NCBI GenBank assembly: GCA_947166165.1
Contig: CAMVDK010000002.1
Coordinates: 1 to 37,133 of the forward strand
Origin: an uncultured Porphyromonadaceae bacterium
Lineage (GTDB): Bacteria; Bacteroidota; Bacteroidia; Bacteroidales; Muribaculaceae
Length of the DNA stretch: 37,133 nt
Direction of reading: 5' to 3'
The number at the start of each line of letters is the position of its first letter. Position 1 is the stretch's first letter. The notes under the pieces are model-generated. The model did no database searches and was not told the origin of the DNA. It worked only from the letters and a program-made list of their open reading frames with translations. This document shows positions 34,509-37,133 of this stretch, piece by piece. A program made the position numbers and the translations under genes.

Positions 34509-35156
34509 TCAGTCCACCTCGCTGCTGGGAGTCCAGTTGGCGGGGTCTTGCCGCCACTGCTGCAGGGTGGCGATGTCGCTCTCTTTCACATAGTTGCACT
34601 GTGCTGCAGCCTCGATCATGGCCGAGTAGGTGCTGATGGTGAGCAGGCGTATGCCGGCCTCCTTGAAGGCGCGCTCGGCCACGGGGAACTCGTAGGTGAA
34701 GATGGCCACCATGCCCACCACCTCGCCCCCTGCCTCGGTGATGGCCTGCGCGGCCTTGAGGCTGCTCTTGCCGGTCGACACCAGGTCTTCGACAATCACC
34801 ACCTTCTGGCCAGGCTTGATGTTGCCCTCGATGAGGTTTTCCAGTCCGTGGTCCTTGGGGGTGGAGCGCACGTAGACGAAGGGCAGGCCGAGCGTGTCGG
34901 CCACGAGCGCGCCCTGGGCGATGGCTCCGGTGGCCACTCCGGCCACCACATTTGCCTGGCCGAAGTTCTCGGCAATTAGGCGCGAGAGTTCCACCTTGAT
35001 GAAGTTGCGCACCTCGGGATAGGAAAGCGTGACGCGGTTGTCGGTATAGATGGGCGAATTCCAGCCCGAGGCCCACACGAAGGGGTTGGCCGGCTGGAGT
35101 TTGATGGCGCTGATGTGAAGCAGTTTCTCGGCGAGAATCTTGTCGATTTGTTTCAT
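34509..35156 (-). CDS. pyrE: Orotate phosphoribosyltransferase
   Basis: IKLQPANPFVWASGWNSPIYTDNRVTLSYPEVR; VVIVEDLVSTGKSSLKAA; VVAGVATGAIAQGALVAD. Confidence 0.95.
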   Translation of the reverse strand: MKQIDKILAEKLLHISAIKLQPANPFVWASGWNSPIYTDNRVTLSYPEVRNFIKVELSRLIAENFGQANVVAGVATGAIAQGALVADTLGLPFVYVRSTPKDHGLENLIEGNIKPGQKVVIVEDLVSTGKSSLKAAQAITEAGGEVVGMVAIFTYEFPVAERAFKEAGIRLLTISTYSAMIEAAAQCNYVKESDIATLQQWRQDPANWTPSSEVD

Positions 35157-35296
35157 GCGATTGATTGGCGGTTAAAAAGTAAGCGTATCTAGGGCTTTTC
35201 CCATTTCAAGCTGCAAAGATACGAAAATAATAGATACGGAAGCCGATGAGGCCGCAATTTTTCGCATCGATGCTCAATCGGGCGTGAATCGGGGGG

Positions 35297-35328
35297 GCAG
35301 GGCCGCGCTGTGATGGGCGCGGCCCTGC
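35297..35328. terminator. Terminator-like hairpin downstream of the minus-strand nuclease gene
   Basis: GCAGGGCCGCGC (35297-35308) / GCGCGGCCCTGC (35317-35328), perfect 12-bp stem. Confidence 0.5.
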
Positions 35329-35357
35329 TCCTGCGCGGGTGAAGGCCGGCCGGCGCG

Positions 35358-36077
35358 CTATTGGTTGCGCATGATGGCCACCACCTCGTCTTTCAAATAA
35401 GGCACGTCGACCACATAGGGGCGGTTGTAGTCGGGATGCAGCACGGCCAGGCGCGAGTGCGACACGTTGATGCCGTAGTGCTTCTCCAGGATGTAGCGGT
35501 AGAAGCTCAGCTGCAGCGCGTAGTGCCAATAGGTGGTGTCGGGGATGTGGGCGATGGGCGCAAAAGCCCTCTTTCCCCACCGGCTCACCTTTTCGGGCTC
35601 GCCGTTGACGATGATTTTGTTGCTCCGCTTCCAGTCGTAGATGGTGAATACGCCATCTTTGAGGTTCAAGAAGTCGAGCGTTCCGGCCACGCCGCTGTCC
35701 TCGTCGTAAATGGCCCATTCGGTGCGATATGGGGTCAATTCATATTGCTGGGCGAATTGGCTGAACAGCCGGTAGGTGTCGTCAGTGGCATTGGGAAGCC
35801 CCAGATAGTGACGCTCGATTTTCTCGTGCATCTGCGTTCCCAGATTGCGTGCCGCTTCTCCATTGCGTTCCCACATCGCCTTGACGGCTTCGGGCGTCAT
35901 GCCCATGTCCGGGGCCTTGCGCGCGGCCCAGTAATCGGCGTCGAACTGCTCGAAGCAGCTCTCCACAACAGTCGACACCGACTTGAACCGCCGGCCGTGG
36001 CAGGTGTAGGTGTGGCTGTCGCCGTCGAAGTGGAGCTGCGAGTCGCGCGCATGCCGGTTCAATTCATTGTAGTTCAT
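35358..36077 (-). CDS. PD-(D/E)XK (RecB/Cas4-like) nuclease family protein
   Basis: GTQMHEKIERHYLG; GVAGTLDFLNLKDGVFTIYDWKRSNKI (D...DWK core); HYALQLSFYRYILEKHYG (QxxxY). Confidence 0.8.
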   Translation of the reverse strand: MNYNELNRHARDSQLHFDGDSHTYTCHGRRFKSVSTVVESCFEQFDADYWAARKAPDMGMTPEAVKAMWERNGEAARNLGTQMHEKIERHYLGLPNATDDTYRLFSQFAQQYELTPYRTEWAIYDEDSGVAGTLDFLNLKDGVFTIYDWKRSNKIIVNGEPEKVSRWGKRAFAPIAHIPDTTYWHYALQLSFYRYILEKHYGINVSHSRLAVLHPDYNRPYVVDVPYLKDEVVAIMRNQ

Positions 36078-36127
36078 GTGTTTTTATTGTTTCATGAGTG
36101 AAATATGGTTGTCGTCCGCCATTTGTC

Positions 36128-37133
<1,006 letters not shown>

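Overview
This is a GC-rich Bacteroidota (Bacteroidales-like; inference from gene families and promoter motifs) chromosomal window. Left flank: priA (truncated, minus strand), a secreted protein of unknown function, and an RluA-type pseudouridine synthase. Centre: a large plus-strand surface/protein-degradation locus. It has SusC/RagA (TonB-dependent receptor), SusD/RagB, a HExxH zinc metallohydrolase lipoprotein and a DUF4302-like lipoprotein. These are followed by six consecutive secreted proteins that all end in a dockerin-type-I-like duplicated EF-hand tail: one unknown, four tandem M6-family metalloproteases, and one BspA-like LRR protein. Next come an orphan, apparently catalytically intact phage-type terminase large subunit, a 630-aa beta-propeller/virion-like protein, and a C11 (clostripain-like) lipoprotein peptidase. 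Right flank (minus strand): patatin, ComF-like PRTase, RecX, a conserved hypothetical, pyrE, a PD-(D/E)XK nuclease and a truncated GH97. Intergenic DNA carries several repeat families. One is a 24-bp palindromic element in inverted pairs whose stem bases covary (REPIN/BIME-like). Another is a 27-bp repeat that doubles as a Bacteroidota promoter. The most interesting signals are the dockerin-tagged protease battery with mosaic N- and C-terminal ends, the isolated terminase pair behind a terminator hairpin, and the covarying palindromic repeats. All calls come from reading the sequence; no database search was run.
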